Positions 1-6,243 of a DNA stretch of 7,850 bases are shown here, piece by piece. Origin of the DNA: an uncultured Prevotella sp. (lineage in GTDB: Bacteria; Bacteroidota; Bacteroidia; Bacteroidales; Bacteroidaceae); the NCBI GenBank assembly GCA_937901345.1, contig CALCHM010000161.1, positions 1 through 7,850 of the forward strand, read 5' to 3'. How positions within the stretch are numbered: the stretch's first letter is position 1; each line of letters opens with the position of its first letter. Under the pieces are notes generated by a model. It saw nothing but the letters and a program-made list of their open reading frames with translations, was not told where the DNA came from and made no database searches. The position numbers were made by a program, and so were the translations under genes.

Positions 1-194
1 CTGCAGTTTGATCATTATGACACAACGCCTTATTTTTTATATACTTCATCCGTTAGTAATTCCAAAGTGCAACAGTAACCAAAATCCTGCCAGCATTCAT
101 GGGGCCACCCCTAACTTCGAGGAAGAATTTTGATTACCTCCCCGAGTTTGTGGAGCTAACCAAAGGGCGGAGGGACAGTAAACCGCTATATAAT
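1..194. other. Gene-free left edge
   Basis: I see no gene here. It lies beyond the terminator of the leftward operon. A plus-strand reading from the ATG at 99 is open (it passes through NFDYLPEFVELTKG) but continues straight through the reverse-oriented terminator into the antisense of the lipoprotein gene. It also has no matching start context, so I do not call it. The stretch 99-175 could be a remnant or a dispersed intergenic element; only a genome search could tell. Confidence 0.4.
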
Positions 195-231
195 AAAAAA
201 GGGGATGTGCCTATTGACGTTCGGCACATCC
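195..231 (-). terminator. Intrinsic terminator of the yicC-gmk-lipoprotein operon
   Basis: Read on the minus strand, a perfect 9-bp stem GGATGTGCC / GGCACATCC (arms 223-231 and 203-211) with an 11-base loop is followed by CC and six T residues (complement of 195-200). It starts about 11 bases after the TGA stop of the lipoprotein gene. This fits a Rho-independent terminator closing the leftward transcription unit. Confidence 0.85.
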
Positions 232-241
232 TCTTGTGTAT

Positions 242-961
242 TCACTTGTCTTGCTGCTTCTTCTTTTCGTGTTGTTTATACCCTGTGACACGTATAAAAT
301 AGGAAACGAAAGGAGCATTTAAGAACTCCTGGGGAGCGTTGTTTAAGATGTCTACAATTTGCGGTGTAAGCAGGGGAAGTGGCATACGCTCGGTGAGCAG
401 GTGGAACATGCCTGGACCGATGGCGTTGGTATAATTCCGCTTGATAAACTCAGTTTCGGAATGTTCCATCAACTGACGAATGTTGGACTCTTGTGCTTCT
501 AACTCAGCATGAATGTGTGGTTTAAGGTCTCCCGACATGTAAAGTTGAATGCGACGGTCGTAAATGGTTTCCCACTTAGTCTGCAATTCCGACATTTTGA
601 GGAAATAGTCATTCAGCAATGCGTTAAGTTCTCCACCCTGAACGGTCTTTGAGTAATAATCAATCTTCACGTTCATATCTCCTCCCTCAAGCACGAGGGG
701 CATGAGCATTTCACGGTCAACGTAGAGGCGCGCAAGAATGACGGAGTCGGTTTCACCCATAATGTTAAAGCGCCCGTGGACAATCTGGCAGGAATCAATA
801 TGGCATATCTTTTGCATATTATTGCTGACAGAGAGGTAAAGCATTTGACCACGCGCCATGTCATTGGTCACATCGCCCTTGATGGAGTATTGATGCGAAC
901 AAGATGTCAACGCTAGTGCGGTTGACATACAGGAAAGGACTATGTTACAAAAGTGCTTCAA
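242..961 (-). CDS. DUF4369-domain lipoprotein, stand-alone form
   Basis: The 239-residue product starts with Lys2, a hydrophobic stretch and a lipobox Leu18-Thr-Ser-Cys21, so it should be exported and lipid-anchored at Cys21. Residues about 25-100 (YSIKGDV ... LEGGDMNVKID) resemble the DUF4369 beta domain found at the N-terminus of many Bacteroidetes TlpA/ResA-like thiol-disulfide proteins. A helical, charged segment (about 115-230) follows, and the protein stops where the thioredoxin domain of those relatives would begin. There is no CxxC pair. The start is a TTG at 961-959: no in-frame ATG exists upstream before a stop, and the first internal ATG (residue 12) would leave too short a signal. 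It is the last gene of a leftward run, 77 bases after gmk and just before a terminator. Its function is unknown; an envelope role is inferred only from the lipobox. Confidence 0.75.
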   Translation of the reverse strand: MKHFCNIVLSCMSTALALTSCSHQYSIKGDVTNDMARGQMLYLSVSNNMQKICHIDSCQIVHGRFNIMGETDSVILARLYVDREMLMPLVLEGGDMNVKIDYYSKTVQGGELNALLNDYFLKMSELQTKWETIYDRRIQLYMSGDLKPHIHAELEAQESNIRQLMEHSETEFIKRNYTNAIGPGMFHLLTERMPLPLLTPQIVDILNNAPQEFLNAPFVSYFIRVTGYKQHEKKKQQDK

Positions 962-1038
962 GTGACGGGATGGTTTATGGGGTGAATAAACGAGGGGAAA
1001 GTGTTGGAACGATGCCGAACAGAGTGGGCAGCAACCGA

Positions 1039-1602
1039 TTATTTCTCAAGGAAGCGCTTAACGAGTGCGAGTGCTTCTTCTAATGCCTTTTCCAGATTAT
1101 CGTTGATGACAACAGCGTCGAATTGTGAGGCGTGAGAAAGTTCAAACTCTGCGCGAGCAATACGATCGTTTATCACTTCGGGGGCATCTGTAGCGCGTCC
1201 TTCCAGACGGCGACGCAATTCCTCAATTGAAGGAGGCTGAATGAAAAGACTCAATGCGCGCTCACCATAATGGCGCTTAATATTGATGCCACCCAAGACA
1301 TCGACATCACAAACTACATTTTCACCACGCTCTAACTGAGCATCGACTTGAGAGCTGAGCGTTCCGTAATAGCGATCCTTATAGACTTCTTCATATTCCA
1401 AGAAATCACCGTTTTCAATGTGCTTACGGAAATCATCTGGGGTTAAGAAGAAGTATTCCACCCCATGCTGTTCCTGTCCACGAGGAGGACGCGACGTGGC
1501 GCTTACCGAAAAATGGAGGTTCAATCCCTGCTGCATGAGGAAATTGATAATGGTGCTTTTTCCGCTTCCTGAGGGTGCCGAGAATATTATAACTTTTGAC
1601 AT
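1039..1602 (-). CDS. gmk: Guanylate kinase
   Basis: This cytoplasmic enzyme phosphorylates GMP (and dGMP) to GDP with ATP, an essential step in purine nucleotide supply. The 187-residue length is normal for bacterial Gmk. The P-loop APSGSGKST is at residues 9-17. The GMP-binding block SATSRPPRGQEQHGVEYFF spans 34-52, with Ser34, Arg38, Arg41 and Tyr50 in the family positions. It is followed by FLEYEEVYKDRYYGT (67-81), including the guanine-contacting Glu69, and by the Walker B-like VVCDVDVLGG (96-105). The arginine-rich lid RRRLEGRATD and the later NDRI segment are also present. The ATG at 1602 follows a 55-base gap after yicC with no obvious Shine-Dalgarno, as is usual in Bacteroidetes. yicC-gmk pairing is widespread in bacteria and supports the call. 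No anomalies are seen. Confidence 0.97.
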   Translation of the reverse strand: MSKVIIFSAPSGSGKSTIINFLMQQGLNLHFSVSATSRPPRGQEQHGVEYFFLTPDDFRKHIENGDFLEYEEVYKDRYYGTLSSQVDAQLERGENVVCDVDVLGGINIKRHYGERALSLFIQPPSIEELRRRLEGRATDAPEVINDRIARAEFELSHASQFDAVVINDNLEKALEEALALVKRFLEK

Positions 1603-1657
1603 GACACTTTATATTAAATGGTTCGTACTGAGGGAAAATTGGAAGTTTTCTGAAGCG

Positions 1658-2542
1658 TTACATGACGTTCAGAACTTGTTCCTTAATCTGCTCCAACTCG
1701 TCCTTCATCATCACCACGATGTTTTGCATCTCTGCTTGATTGCTTTTCGAACCCGTAGTGTTGATTTCGCGGCCCATTTCTTGAGCGATAAATCCAAGTT
1801 TCTTGCCCTGTCCGCTACCGTTGAGCATGGTTTGCTTGAAATACTCCAAGTGGTTTGCCAGGCGTTGCTTTTCTTCGTTGATATCCAACTTCTCTATATA
1901 ATAAATGAGTTCTTGCTCGAGGCGACACTTGTCGTAGTCCACGCCCTTGAGTTCAGCCAGACGCTCGGTGAGGCGCTGACGAACCTTTTCTACGCGTGAC
2001 ACTTCAAAGGGTTCGAGTTGCTTCATCAAACCTTCAATTGCGTCGAGATTCTTGCAGAACTTGGCGTAAAGGGCTTCACCTTCTTGCTTTCTGAAGTCTA
2101 CGAGATGGGCGATAGCTTCGTTTACAGCATCTGAAACCACTTGCCATTCTTCAGGTTCAAGCGTTTCAACGGCAGAAGTCTGAACCACTTCGGGCAGGCG
2201 CACCAAGATTTCCCAGATATTCTCCGTGATATACCCCACTCCGTTGAGGCGCTCCAGACTAATCTGGTTCATTTGTGCCACATAATTGGCAACGGCATCG
2301 GCATTGATAACGCCGCCAACGGCGGTAGCATCTTTCTCTATCCACAGATTGAAATCTACCTTTCCGCGCTCCAAATTGTCTTGTATGAGTTTGCGCAACT
2401 CCATTTCCTTTTCGCGATAGAGCGGAGCCAAACGTGTGCTAAGGTCTAAAGCTTTAGAATTGAGCGATTTTATCTCCACATGAATTTTCTTACCATTATA
2501 AGTGGCGTCGGCTTTACCATAGCCCGTCATCGATTGTATCAT
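1658..2542 (-). CDS. yicC: YicC/YloC-family endoribonuclease
   Basis: The 294-residue protein opens with the family hallmark MIQSMTGYGKA (residues 1-11) and ends with the conserved C-terminal block GREINTTGSKSN (about 257-268: Arg258, Glu259, Asn261, Thr262, Gly264, Ser265, Lys266), the DUF1732 part. Long charged helices lie between (about 150-230). Members from E. coli (YicC) and B. subtilis (YloC) have been described as cytoplasmic endoribonucleases linked to small-RNA or mRNA turnover; that role is transferred by family only. I chose the ATG at 2542 because homologues begin at MIQSMTGYG. An upstream TTG at 2590 would add 16 residues unlike the family and would lie inside the promoter region. 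It is the first gene of the leftward operon with gmk. Confidence 0.93.
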   Translation of the reverse strand: MIQSMTGYGKADATYNGKKIHVEIKSLNSKALDLSTRLAPLYREKEMELRKLIQDNLERGKVDFNLWIEKDATAVGGVINADAVANYVAQMNQISLERLNGVGYITENIWEILVRLPEVVQTSAVETLEPEEWQVVSDAVNEAIAHLVDFRKQEGEALYAKFCKNLDAIEGLMKQLEPFEVSRVEKVRQRLTERLAELKGVDYDKCRLEQELIYYIEKLDINEEKQRLANHLEYFKQTMLNGSGQGKKLGFIAQEMGREINTTGSKSNQAEMQNIVVMMKDELEQIKEQVLNVM

Positions 2543-2586
2543 AAGTTTAATGTTCTTTAAGTAAGAATGTTTGTTAATTTTTACCC

Positions 2587-2595
2587 GCAAACTTA
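2587..2595 (-). promoter_or_regulatory. Putative -7 box for yicC operon
   Basis: On the minus strand the sequence TAAGTTTGC matches the Bacteroidetes primary sigma -7 consensus TAnnTTTG(C) exactly and lies 45 bases upstream of the yicC ATG. I find no good TTTG-type -33 element about 19-21 bases further upstream, so the call rests on one box and on position between divergent genes. Confidence 0.45.
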
Positions 2596-2618
2596 CAGAA
2601 AAAATGGGATATTATTAC

Positions 2619-2627
2619 TTACTTTGC
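2619..2627 (+). promoter_or_regulatory. Putative -7 box for the C69 dipeptidase gene
   Basis: TTACTTTGC matches the TAnnTTTGC consensus at all fixed positions but one (T instead of A at the second) and sits 46 bases upstream of the ATG at 2673. No clear -33 TTTG is seen at the expected distance. It lies about 24 bases from the opposite-facing yicC box, so the two promoters would be back to back. Confidence 0.35.
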
Positions 2628-2672
2628 ACAGTTTTCGTTCTACATTTTACAAACATTAAGTTTTTACAACAC

Positions 2673-4322
2673 ATGAAAAGAATAGCGTTATTCGTATTTT
2701 CACTGCTTGCAGGCATCACGTCGAGCGAGGCTTGCACAAGTTTCTTAATCGGTAAAAAGGCCTCTGCCGATGGTTCCGTAATGATTACGTACAGCATGGA
2801 TAGTTTCGGGATGTTCACCAATCTCCAGCATTTCCCAGCAGCCACACATCCCGCTGGCACGATGCGCAAAATTGTTGATGGCGACACCAATCATTATCTC
2901 GGTGAAATTCCTGAAGCCCCCCAAACCTATGCCGTAATGGGAAACATCAATGAGTTTCAACTCTCCATCATGGAAACCACTTTCGGTGGTCGCGAAGAAC
3001 TAGTTGACACCACAGGGATTATTGACTACGTAAGTCTCATGACCCTTGGATTGCAACGCGCAAAGACAGCACGCGAAGCCATTCTTGTAATGACAGAACT
3101 CGTTGAAAAACATGGTTATGCAAGCAGTGGTGAAAGTTTTTCTATCGCAGACCCCAACGAGGCATGGATTCTCGAAATGATTGGTAAGGGCGGTAAGGAA
3201 AAGGGTGCCGTTTGGGTTGCCGTGCGCATTCCTGACGATTGCATTGCCTGTCATGCCAACCAAAGTCGTATCCACCAATTCGACGTGAAGGATACGGAGA
3301 ATGTCATTGCCAGCAAGGATGTCATTTCATTTGCCCGCCAAATGGGGTATTTCAAGGGTAAGGATAGTGAGTTCTCCTTCGCTGATGCCTATGCTCCTGC
3401 CGACTTTAGCGCCATCCGTTTCTGTGAAGCGCGCGTTTGGAGTTTTTACAACAAATGGGTGGACGGCATGGACAAGTATTTGGAATATGCCAAGGGTTAT
3501 GCCATCGACACCGAAGCGCCCATGCCCCTCTACTTCAAACCTAAGCAAAAACTTTCGTTGAAGGACGTAATGACCTCAATGCGTGACCACTATGAAGGAA
3601 CCTTCTTTGACACACAAGCCGATTGCAGTGCAGGCATTTTCGACATGCCCTATCGCCCCTCGCCCCTCACTTGGGAATATGAAGGCAAGAAGTATTTCAA
3701 CGAGCGCCCCATTTCTACACAACAAGCTTGCGCAACAATGATTGCACAACTCCGTGCAGACATGCCCAACGAAGTGGGTGGCATCTTGTGGTGGGGTAAC
3801 GATGAGGCAAACATGGTGGCATACGTACCCGTGTACTGCTGCGCAACGAAGGCACCCGCATGTTTCGACGACCCACAGGCAAGCGACGTTAACTTCTCAT
3901 GGAACTCCGCGTTTTGGGTGTGCAACTGGGTAGCTAACATGACCTATCCCCGTTATAGTCAGGTGTTCCCTGCTGTTGAACAGAAGCGTGAAGAACTTGA
4001 AAACGGTTTCCTTGCCAAGCAAGCAAGTTTCGAACAAATCGCACTCCATGAATTGGCACAAAACAAGCAAAAGGGCATCGAACTGCTCACGACTTACTCT
4101 TCTGTTGCCGCCGAAACCATGTTGTCAGAATGGAAGAAATTGGGCGAATACATCATCGTGAAGTTTAACGACATGGTGGTAAAGAAGGAAACCAATGGTC
4201 GCTACGACATGACCCCCGACGGTATCGCCGCACCTCCTCAGCGCGACGGTTTCCCCGAAAAATACAGAAAGACCATCATTGAAAAAACGGGCGATAAGTA
4301 CCTCATCCCGAGCGGAAAATAA
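2673..4322 (+). CDS. Exported C69-family dipeptidase
   Basis: This 549-residue hydrolase belongs to peptidase family C69 (dipeptidase A type, N-terminal nucleophile fold), which cleaves dipeptides from peptide uptake or degradation. Residues 1-20 form a signal peptide (Lys2-Arg3, a hydrophobic core, then Ser18-Glu19-Ala20). Cleavage after Ala20 would expose Cys21, the family nucleophile, in CTSFLIGKKASADGS (21-35). Further conserved pieces are GNINEFQLSIMETTFGGR (90-107), SIADPNEAWILEM (157-169) and ANQSRI (195-200). The length agrees with Bacteroidetes members. I chose the ATG at 2673 because it gives a clean signal peptide; the TTG at 2571 would add 34 residues without a family match and would overlap the promoter. 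It is monocistronic: a divergent promoter region lies upstream and a terminator lies 55 bases after the stop. The substrate range cannot be read from the sequence. Confidence 0.92.
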   Translation: MKRIALFVFSLLAGITSSEACTSFLIGKKASADGSVMITYSMDSFGMFTNLQHFPAATHPAGTMRKIVDGDTNHYLGEIPEAPQTYAVMGNINEFQLSIMETTFGGREELVDTTGIIDYVSLMTLGLQRAKTAREAILVMTELVEKHGYASSGESFSIADPNEAWILEMIGKGGKEKGAVWVAVRIPDDCIACHANQSRIHQFDVKDTENVIASKDVISFARQMGYFKGKDSEFSFADAYAPADFSAIRFCEARVWSFYNKWVDGMDKYLEYAKGYAIDTEAPMPLYFKPKQKLSLKDVMTSMRDHYEGTFFDTQADCSAGIFDMPYRPSPLTWEYEGKKYFNERPISTQQACATMIAQLRADMPNEVGGILWWGNDEANMVAYVPVYCCATKAPACFDDPQASDVNFSWNSAFWVCNWVANMTYPRYSQVFPAVEQKREELENGFLAKQASFEQIALHELAQNKQKGIELLTTYSSVAAETMLSEWKKLGEYIIVKFNDMVVKKETNGRYDMTPDGIAAPPQRDGFPEKYRKTIIEKTGDKYLIPSGK

Positions 4323-4376
4323 ACGCTTATTTAAGAAAGCATATCGGTATTGAAACAGACTGACACGATAAACAAA

Positions 4377-4415
4377 ATGGAGAGTGTGCCTCACGGCAGA
4401 CTCTCCATATTTTTA
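4377..4415 (+). terminator. Intrinsic terminator after the dipeptidase gene
   Basis: A 9-bp stem ATGGAGAGT / ACTCTCCAT (4377-4385, 4400-4408) continues, after one G-G mismatch, into TGCC / GGCA around a TCAC loop. It is followed on the plus strand by ATTTTTAT. The minus strand also shows T-rich sequence after the hairpin (ATTTTGTTT), so it may act in both directions. Confidence 0.8.
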
Positions 4416-4427
4416 TGAAAAAACTTA

Positions 4428-4474
4428 AAACAGGGCAATAGGAAACCTACCCATGAGCAAGGAACGCCCTGTTT
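4428..4474. repeat. Inverted repeat AAACAGGGC / GCCCTGTTT
   Basis: A perfect 9-bp inverted repeat (4428-4436, 4466-4474) encloses 29 bases, which contain a small TAGG-AAA-CCTA hairpin (4439-4449). On the minus strand the right-hand arm ends in TTTT and is soon followed by TTTTTT, so it could be a second, weak leftward terminator. On the plus strand there is no T run. Confidence 0.5.
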
Positions 4475-4534
4475 ATGGCAACAACCCCCATCGGAGTGAT
4501 TGTTTCGATTGAAAAGGAGTGAGTGATTCTTTTT

Positions 4535-4563
4535 AAAAAGGGAACTGCCATCTCGGCAGTCCC
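4535..4563 (-). terminator. Minus-strand intrinsic terminator in the spacer
   Basis: On the minus strand GGGA-CTGCC / GGCAG-TTCCC (arms 4555-4563 and 4540-4549, one bulged base) with a 5-base loop is followed by TTTTT (complement of 4535-4539). On the plus strand no T run follows the stem, so the hairpin points leftwards although both flanking genes run rightwards. It therefore implies a leftward transcript with no annotated gene. Confidence 0.6.
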
Positions 4564-4703
4564 TCACTCACATTCATCTTACCCTATGCGAAGGTAAAAT
4601 GTTAGCAAAGGAATTTCTAACGTAACTTTGCTAGTTGAAAAAGATTGATTGATTAGTGAATGTGCCACAATTCAGAAGTTCGAGAGGCGAAAATCTGAAT
4701 TAC
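4535..4703 (-). ncRNA. Candidate structured small RNA
   Basis: Read on the minus strand, a TATTTTTGC box (4716-4708) is followed within a few bases by a hairpin AATTCAGA / TCTGAATT (4694-4701, 4669-4676) with an inner TTCG/CGAA stem. Next come TAGCAAAG / CTTTGCTA (4626-4633, 4603-4610), a short TTACC / GGTAA hairpin (4593-4597, 4579-4583), and the intrinsic terminator at 4535-4563. The order of promoter, serial hairpins and terminator with no ORF gives a transcript of about 170 bases. I do not recognise a known family. The 5' and 3' ends do not pair, which argues against a 6S-like rod. The start point is estimated from the promoter box only. Alternatively, the inverted repeats could be protein-binding sites. 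Confidence 0.35.
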
Positions 4704-4707
4704 GCCT

Positions 4708-4716
4708 GCAAAAATA
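4708..4716 (-). promoter_or_regulatory. Putative -7 box for the candidate small RNA
   Basis: TATTTTTGC on the minus strand is an exact match to TAnnTTTGC. A TTG at 4735-4733 lies 16 bases upstream of it, somewhat closer than the usual 19-21 for a -33 element. There is no downstream coding sequence, so the box would serve an RNA gene, or it may be a chance match in AT-rich DNA. Confidence 0.35.
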
Positions 4717-4875
4717 CACGCTTCGATTGAAACAAGCGAATAAAAGTTAACTTTTTTTTAACATTTGACATTTTGGGTTACGAGAATGCAACTTTTGAAC
4801 GGATTTTATCAGCGTAAGTAGGTGTTTTAGACGCGAAAAACAGCGGTTTGGCGCACTTCTTGTGTACGAACGCAT

Positions 4876-4935
4876 AATTGTGAAAAAATATTAACCTATT
4901 GTTCATACGCTTCTCACAATTTATTTGTAATTTCG
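4876..4935 (+). promoter_or_regulatory. galE promoter region with inverted repeat
   Basis: The perfect inverted repeat AATTGTGA / TCACAATT (4876-4883, 4914-4921) brackets 30 bases just upstream of a TAATTTCG box (4928-4935), which has one mismatch to TAnnTTTG. This box lies 35 bases before the galE ATG. A TTG at 4899-4901 is 26 bases upstream, longer than ideal. Promoter placement is reasonable, but the box assignment and any operator role are inference. Confidence 0.35.
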
Positions 4936-4970
4936 CCCGTGATTAAACTTTAACCTAACCAAATACATTT

Positions 4971-6011
4971 ATGAAAAAGACAATTTTGGTAACCGGTGGT
5001 ACTGGTTTTATTGGTTCACACACTACTGTTGAACTTCAAGCAGCGGGTTACGATGTAGTTATCATCGACAACCTTTCAAACTCTAAGGCTGATGTCGTTG
5101 ATGGCATCGAAAAGATTTCGGGCATCCGTCCTGCTTTCGAAGAAGTGGACTGCTGCGACTATCCCAAGCTCGAAGCGGTGTTCCAGAAGTATCCCGGCAT
5201 CGAAGGTATCATTCACTTTGCGGCATCTAAGGCTGTAGGCGAAAGTGTTGAAAAGCCTTTGAAGTACTACGAAAACAATATCGTTTCGCTCATCAACCTT
5301 CTCAAGTTGATGCCTAAGTACAACGTTAAGGGTATCATCTTCTCTTCAAGCTGCACAGTTTACGGTCAGCCCGATCCCGAAAACCTCCCCGTTACTGAAA
5401 ACGCTCCCCTCAAGCAGGCTGAAAGCCCCTACGGTAACACTAAGGCGATCAACGAAGAAATCGTTCAGGACTACGTGAAGAGTGGTGCTCCCATCTCTGC
5501 GATCCTCCTCCGCTACTTCAACCCCATCGGCGCTCACCCCTCTGCAATCATCGGCGAAATGCCCAACGGTGTGCCCGCTAACTTGATTCCTTACCTCACT
5601 CAGACTGCTATCGGTATCCGCGAATGCCTCTCTGTATTCGGTGACGACTACGACACTCCCGACGGTTCTTGCATCCGCGACTTCATCTACGTTATCGACT
5701 TGGCGAAGGCTCACGTTTGCGCTATGGAACGCATCCTCAACGGCAAGAACGAAGAACCCGTTGAAATCTACAACGTTGGTACAGGTAAGGGCGTGACAGT
5801 GTTCGAACTCATCAACACATTCGAAAAGTGCACAGGCGTGAAGTTGAACTACAAGGTGGTTGCTCGTCGTCCTGGTGACATCGAAAAGGTTTGGGGTAAC
5901 GTTGACAAGGCAAACCAGAAGCTCGGTTGGAAGGCAGTTCACACACTCGAAGACTCACTCAGCACAGCTTGGAAGTGGCAGCTCGAACTCCGCGAACGCG
6001 GCATCATGTAA
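4971..6011 (+). CDS. galE: UDP-glucose 4-epimerase
   Basis: This NAD-dependent cytoplasmic epimerase interconverts UDP-glucose and UDP-galactose, feeding galactose use and surface glycan synthesis. The 346-residue length is typical. The Rossmann motif TGGTGFIGS is at 8-16, with Asp33-Asn34 binding the NAD ribose. HFAASKAVGES (82-92), the SSSCTVYG segment (125-132, Ser127 as catalytic Ser) and the Tyr154-xxx-Lys158 pair follow the extended SDR pattern. RRPGDIEKVWGN (299-310) is the substrate-binding region. Val307 aligns with the gatekeeper that is Tyr299 in E. coli GalE, where a smaller residue goes with acceptance of UDP-GlcNAc/GalNAc, so hexosamine activity is possible. The codon choice is strongly biased (AAC, TAC, GAC, AAG, ATC), suggesting high expression. 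It appears monocistronic, with its own terminator. Confidence 0.96.
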   Translation: MKKTILVTGGTGFIGSHTTVELQAAGYDVVIIDNLSNSKADVVDGIEKISGIRPAFEEVDCCDYPKLEAVFQKYPGIEGIIHFAASKAVGESVEKPLKYYENNIVSLINLLKLMPKYNVKGIIFSSSCTVYGQPDPENLPVTENAPLKQAESPYGNTKAINEEIVQDYVKSGAPISAILLRYFNPIGAHPSAIIGEMPNGVPANLIPYLTQTAIGIRECLSVFGDDYDTPDGSCIRDFIYVIDLAKAHVCAMERILNGKNEEPVEIYNVGTGKGVTVFELINTFEKCTGVKLNYKVVARRPGDIEKVWGNVDKANQKLGWKAVHTLEDSLSTAWKWQLELRERGIM

Positions 6012-6042
6012 TATGAACATCCTTTTCTAAAAATTAGAAAGG

Positions 6043-6113
6043 AGAAAGGAGAAAGGAGAAAGACCGTGCGGTACTTTAACGCGTCAGCCATTTCTCCTTT
6101 TTCCTTTCTTTTT
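6043..6113 (+). terminator. Purine-stem terminator of galE
   Basis: The polypurine arm at 6043-6061, part of three perfect GGAGAAA heptads at 6041-6061, pairs with the pyrimidine arm at 6091-6109 over 19 positions with one mismatch. The 29-base loop includes a small ACCG-TG-CGGT hairpin. The second arm is followed by TTTT (6110-6113). The hairpin starts about 30 bases after the galE stop. The layout fits an intrinsic terminator, though an A-G-rich stem is unusual. Confidence 0.6.
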
Positions 6114-6142
6114 AGTGAAAACCAGAGGAATTGCGGAACTAT

Positions 6143-6243
6143 GGGAAGGACGCATGCACATTGCTTGCTGGCGATGAATCTCGATTGAGGGAAGGACGCA
6201 TGCACATTGCTTGGCGATGAATCACGATTGAGGGAAGGACGCA
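6143..6243. repeat. Tandem repeat of 43-46 bp, two full copies and a partial third
   Basis: Copy 1 (6143-6188) and copy 2 (6189-6231) both begin GGGAAGGACGCATGCACATT. Copy 2 lacks three bases (a CTG near the middle) and has one substitution (TCTCGATT against TCACGATT). A third copy starts at 6232 with GGGAAGGACGCA and then diverges into the adjacent hairpin. The unit length is not constant modulo 3 across the array, and no reading frame is supported. Confidence 0.85.

Larger units (their letters stand above)
4416..4970. other. Gene-free, hairpin-rich 555-base spacer
   Basis: No credible coding sequence is found on either strand; the longest plausible small ORF is an 8-codon MKKLKTGQ at 4415. 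The spacer contains at least six inverted repeats (4428-4474, 4540-4563, 4579-4597, 4603-4633, 4669-4701, 4876-4921), two perfect palindromes (CTTTTTAAAAAG at 4529-4540 and AAAAGTTAACTTTT at 4742-4755) and an 11-bp direct repeat TTCGATTGAAA (4504-4514, 4722-4732). The right half must hold the galE promoter. The left half reads better as a minus-strand RNA unit, listed separately. Confidence 0.6.

Noticed and set aside
1418..1999. 193-codon plus-strand open frame across the gmk-yicC junction
   Set aside because: It overlaps two well-supported genes on the other strand and its translation has no domain-like pattern.
2543..2590. Longer yicC starting at TTG 2590
   Set aside because: Family members begin at MIQSMTGYG. 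The extra 16 residues would be encoded by the promoter region.
2571..2672. Longer dipeptidase starting at TTG 2571
   Set aside because: The extension would bury the signal peptide behind 34 unrelated residues and would overlap the -7 boxes.
4535..4703. 6S RNA
   Set aside because: The length is similar, but the 5' and 3' ends do not pair into a long rod with a central bubble; the structure is a series of separate hairpins.
5346..5942. 198-codon minus-strand open frame opposite galE
   Set aside because: It is a shadow of a strongly codon-biased galE, with low-complexity Val/Asp-rich translation and no family features.
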